Positions 6,126 to 6,765 of a stretch of 6,765 nucleotides of DNA are shown here, piece by piece. The DNA lies in NCBI GenBank assembly GCA_021741085.1, contig JAIOYM010000058.1, positions 1 through 6,765 of the forward strand, written 5' to 3'. Below the pieces are notes generated by a model. The model made no database searches and was not told where the DNA came from. It saw nothing but the letters and a program-made list of their open reading frames with translations. The first letter of the stretch is position 1; each line of letters begins with the position of its first letter. The position numbers and the translations under genes are program-made. This DNA is from Rickettsiaceae bacterium. GTDB lineage: Bacteria; Pseudomonadota; Alphaproteobacteria; Rickettsiales; Rickettsiaceae.

Positions 6126-6243
6126 GTCATCACGAGCGTGAGCTTGCGAACCAGCGTGGTGATCCAGTTATTAACTTCTTTTAAAATTGTATGTAGAAGA
6201 GTCATTTGTCCTGGATTGCCACGCTTTGCAAGCTCGCAATGAC
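6126..6243 (+). repeat. Complete palindromic element, copy 1 (118 bp)
   Basis: Left arm from GTCATCAC (6126) to ATCCAG, a 44-base spacer containing CTTCT...AGAAG complementarity, and right arm from CTGGAT (6211) to CAATGAC (6243). The ends GTCAT and ATGAC are inverted repeats, and so are the inner edges ATCCAG and CTGGAT. Each arm also folds on itself: ATCAC with GTGAT (6129-6133, 6159-6163) and ATTGC with GCAAT. No target-site duplication could be recognised. Confidence 0.85.
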
Positions 6244-6322
6244 GCTTGCGCGTTACCGCTAGAGGATGTTTCTACTTCTTTTATATTACAATTGCCGGAA
6301 TGCCTGTCAGTCATATGTTTGT

Positions 6323-6441
6323 GTCATCACGAGCGTGAGCTTGCGAACCAGCGTGGTGATCCAGTTATTAACTTCTTTTAAAAATTGTATGTAGAAGAGT
6401 CATTTATCCTGGATTGCCACGCTTTGCAAGCTCGCAATGAC
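6323..6441 (+). repeat. Complete palindromic element, copy 2 (119 bp)
   Basis: Same architecture as copy 1, with one extra A in the inner spacer A-run (TTTTAAAAATTG instead of TTTTAAAATTG) and ATTTATCC instead of ATTTGTCC before the right arm. Both arm hairpins are intact. Confidence 0.85.
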
Positions 6442-6521
6442 GCTATCACATTACCGCTAGGGGATGTTTCTACTTCTTTTATATTACAATTGCCGGAATG
6501 CCTGGAAAGTCATGCTTTAGT

Positions 6522-6636
6522 GTCATCACGAGCGTGAGCTTGCGAACCAGCGTGGTGATCCAGTTATTAACTTCTTTTAAAATTGTATGTAGAAGAGTCA
6601 TTTATCCTGGTTTGCCACGCTTTGCAAGCTCGCAAT
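6522..6636 (+). repeat. Palindromic element copy 3, right end truncated
   Basis: The left arm and spacer match copy 1. The right arm reads CTGGTTTGCC instead of CTGGATTGCC, breaking one stem pair, and ends at GCAAT without the terminal GAC. Unrelated sequence leading into the next gene starts at 6637, so the array was cut or has decayed here. Confidence 0.82.
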
Positions 6637-6681
6637 TGTAAAAGTTCAGAAATTCGGTTCCAAAAATGTTATAAATTTAAC

Positions 6682-6690
6682 AAAGGAGGG
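6682..6690 (+). promoter_or_regulatory. Strong ribosome binding site deciding the start at 6698
   Basis: AAAGGAGGG is close to the full anti-Shine-Dalgarno complement and is much stronger than the sites of the other genes here. It selects the ATG at 6698 over the in-frame ATG at 6692. A TATAAA at 6670-6675 would place a transcript start almost on top of this site, so the real promoter is probably further upstream, in or before the repeat array. Confidence 0.6.
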
Positions 6691-6697
6691 AATGAAT

Positions 6698-6765
6698 ATG
6701 GAAGTACTAAACAGAAGTGGAGGTCAGAGTGCGGTGATGGAGCGTCGTCATATAACGGCAATGCT
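6698..6765 (+). CDS. Start of an unrecognised gene (3' truncated)
   Basis: Twenty-two codons are visible (MEVLNRSGGQSAVMERRHIT, then AM), running off the window end. The evidence for a real gene is the excellent ribosome binding site AAAGGAGGG (6682-6690), with GGAGG eight bases before the ATG at 6698. An in-frame ATG at 6692 is too close to that site to be used. The visible N-terminus is polar with a basic ERRH cluster and has no signal peptide in the first 20 residues. Codons such as CGT, GCG and GTG are less A/T-biased than in hscA or the transporter genes, which may reflect a different origin or strong expression. No family can be named from so few residues. Confidence 0.6.
   Translation, partial: MEVLNRSGGQSAVMERRHITAM

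Larger units (their letters stand above)
6011..6636 (+). repeat. Tandem array of about 196-bp units built from a palindromic element
   Basis: Three full units and a partial fourth follow each other in the same orientation. The CTGG core of the right arm recurs at 6016, 6211, 6409 and 6607, giving periods of 195, 198 and 198 bases. Each unit contains a right arm, a spacer of about 80 bases with CTAGAGGATGTT, a left arm, and a 44-base inner spacer. Arms are almost identical in all copies. The outer spacers of units 2 and 3 (TTTCTACTTCTTTTATATTA, then CAATTGCCGGAATGCC) resemble each other more than unit 1, pointing to a later duplication. The unit is far too long and the spacing too repetitive for a CRISPR array. 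The fourth right arm stops at GCAAT (6636) and carries an A-to-T change in its stem. Confidence 0.93.

Noticed and set aside
6187..6381. 64-codon open frame on the plus strand inside the array
   Set aside because: It is read entirely through repeat arms and spacers, has no ribosome binding site, and its peptide is just translated palindrome.
6011..6636. CRISPR array
   Set aside because: Units are about 196 bp, most of each unit is repeated, and there are no short unique spacers or cas genes.

Overview
The window looks like part of the chromosome of an AT-rich, host-associated alphaproteobacterium, most likely a member of Rickettsiales. Three things point there: strongly A/T-biased codon use, an HscB-HscA pair of bacterial ISC type, and short palindromic repeats with ATTGC...GCAAT stems that resemble the palindromic elements scattered through Rickettsia and relatives. 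The order-level assignment is inference; no rRNA or other firm marker is present.

Layout. Bases 1-242 hold the C-terminal end of an unrecognised Ala/Val-rich protein cut by the window edge. Bases 243-690 are non-coding and contain a hairpin over a Shine-Dalgarno-like sequence and one truncated palindromic element (480-594). A four-gene block on the minus strand follows. In transcription order it is a cupredoxin-like lipoprotein (3488-3153), an FTR1 family iron permease (3143-2295), the inner-membrane protein YciB/IspZ (2187-1657) and an AEC family transporter (1638-691). An AT-rich divergent promoter region (3489-3684) separates it from hscB (3685-4164) and hscA (4164-5987) on the plus strand, which overlap by one base. 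Bases 6011-6636 are a tandem array of about 196-bp units built from the same palindromic element as at 480-594. A new gene with a very strong ribosome binding site starts at 6698 and runs off the end.

How the genes fit together. The lipoprotein and FTR1 permease form a likely ferrous/ferric iron uptake unit at the inner membrane. HscB/HscA are the chaperones that pass Fe-S clusters from the scaffold IscU to target proteins. Iron entry and Fe-S assembly are therefore transcribed divergently from one short region that contains repeated TTTACA/TGTAAA motifs, so joint control is plausible but unproven. YciB and the AEC carrier are membrane proteins downstream in the same direction and may be co-transcribed by read-through.

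The most unusual feature is the repeat family. Its two arms are diverged inverted copies of each other. One arm has an ATTGC/GCAAT stem and the other ATCAC/GTGAT, so both sides of the stem have changed together and pairing is kept. The repeats lie in the same orientation on both sides of the 5.4-kb gene block.
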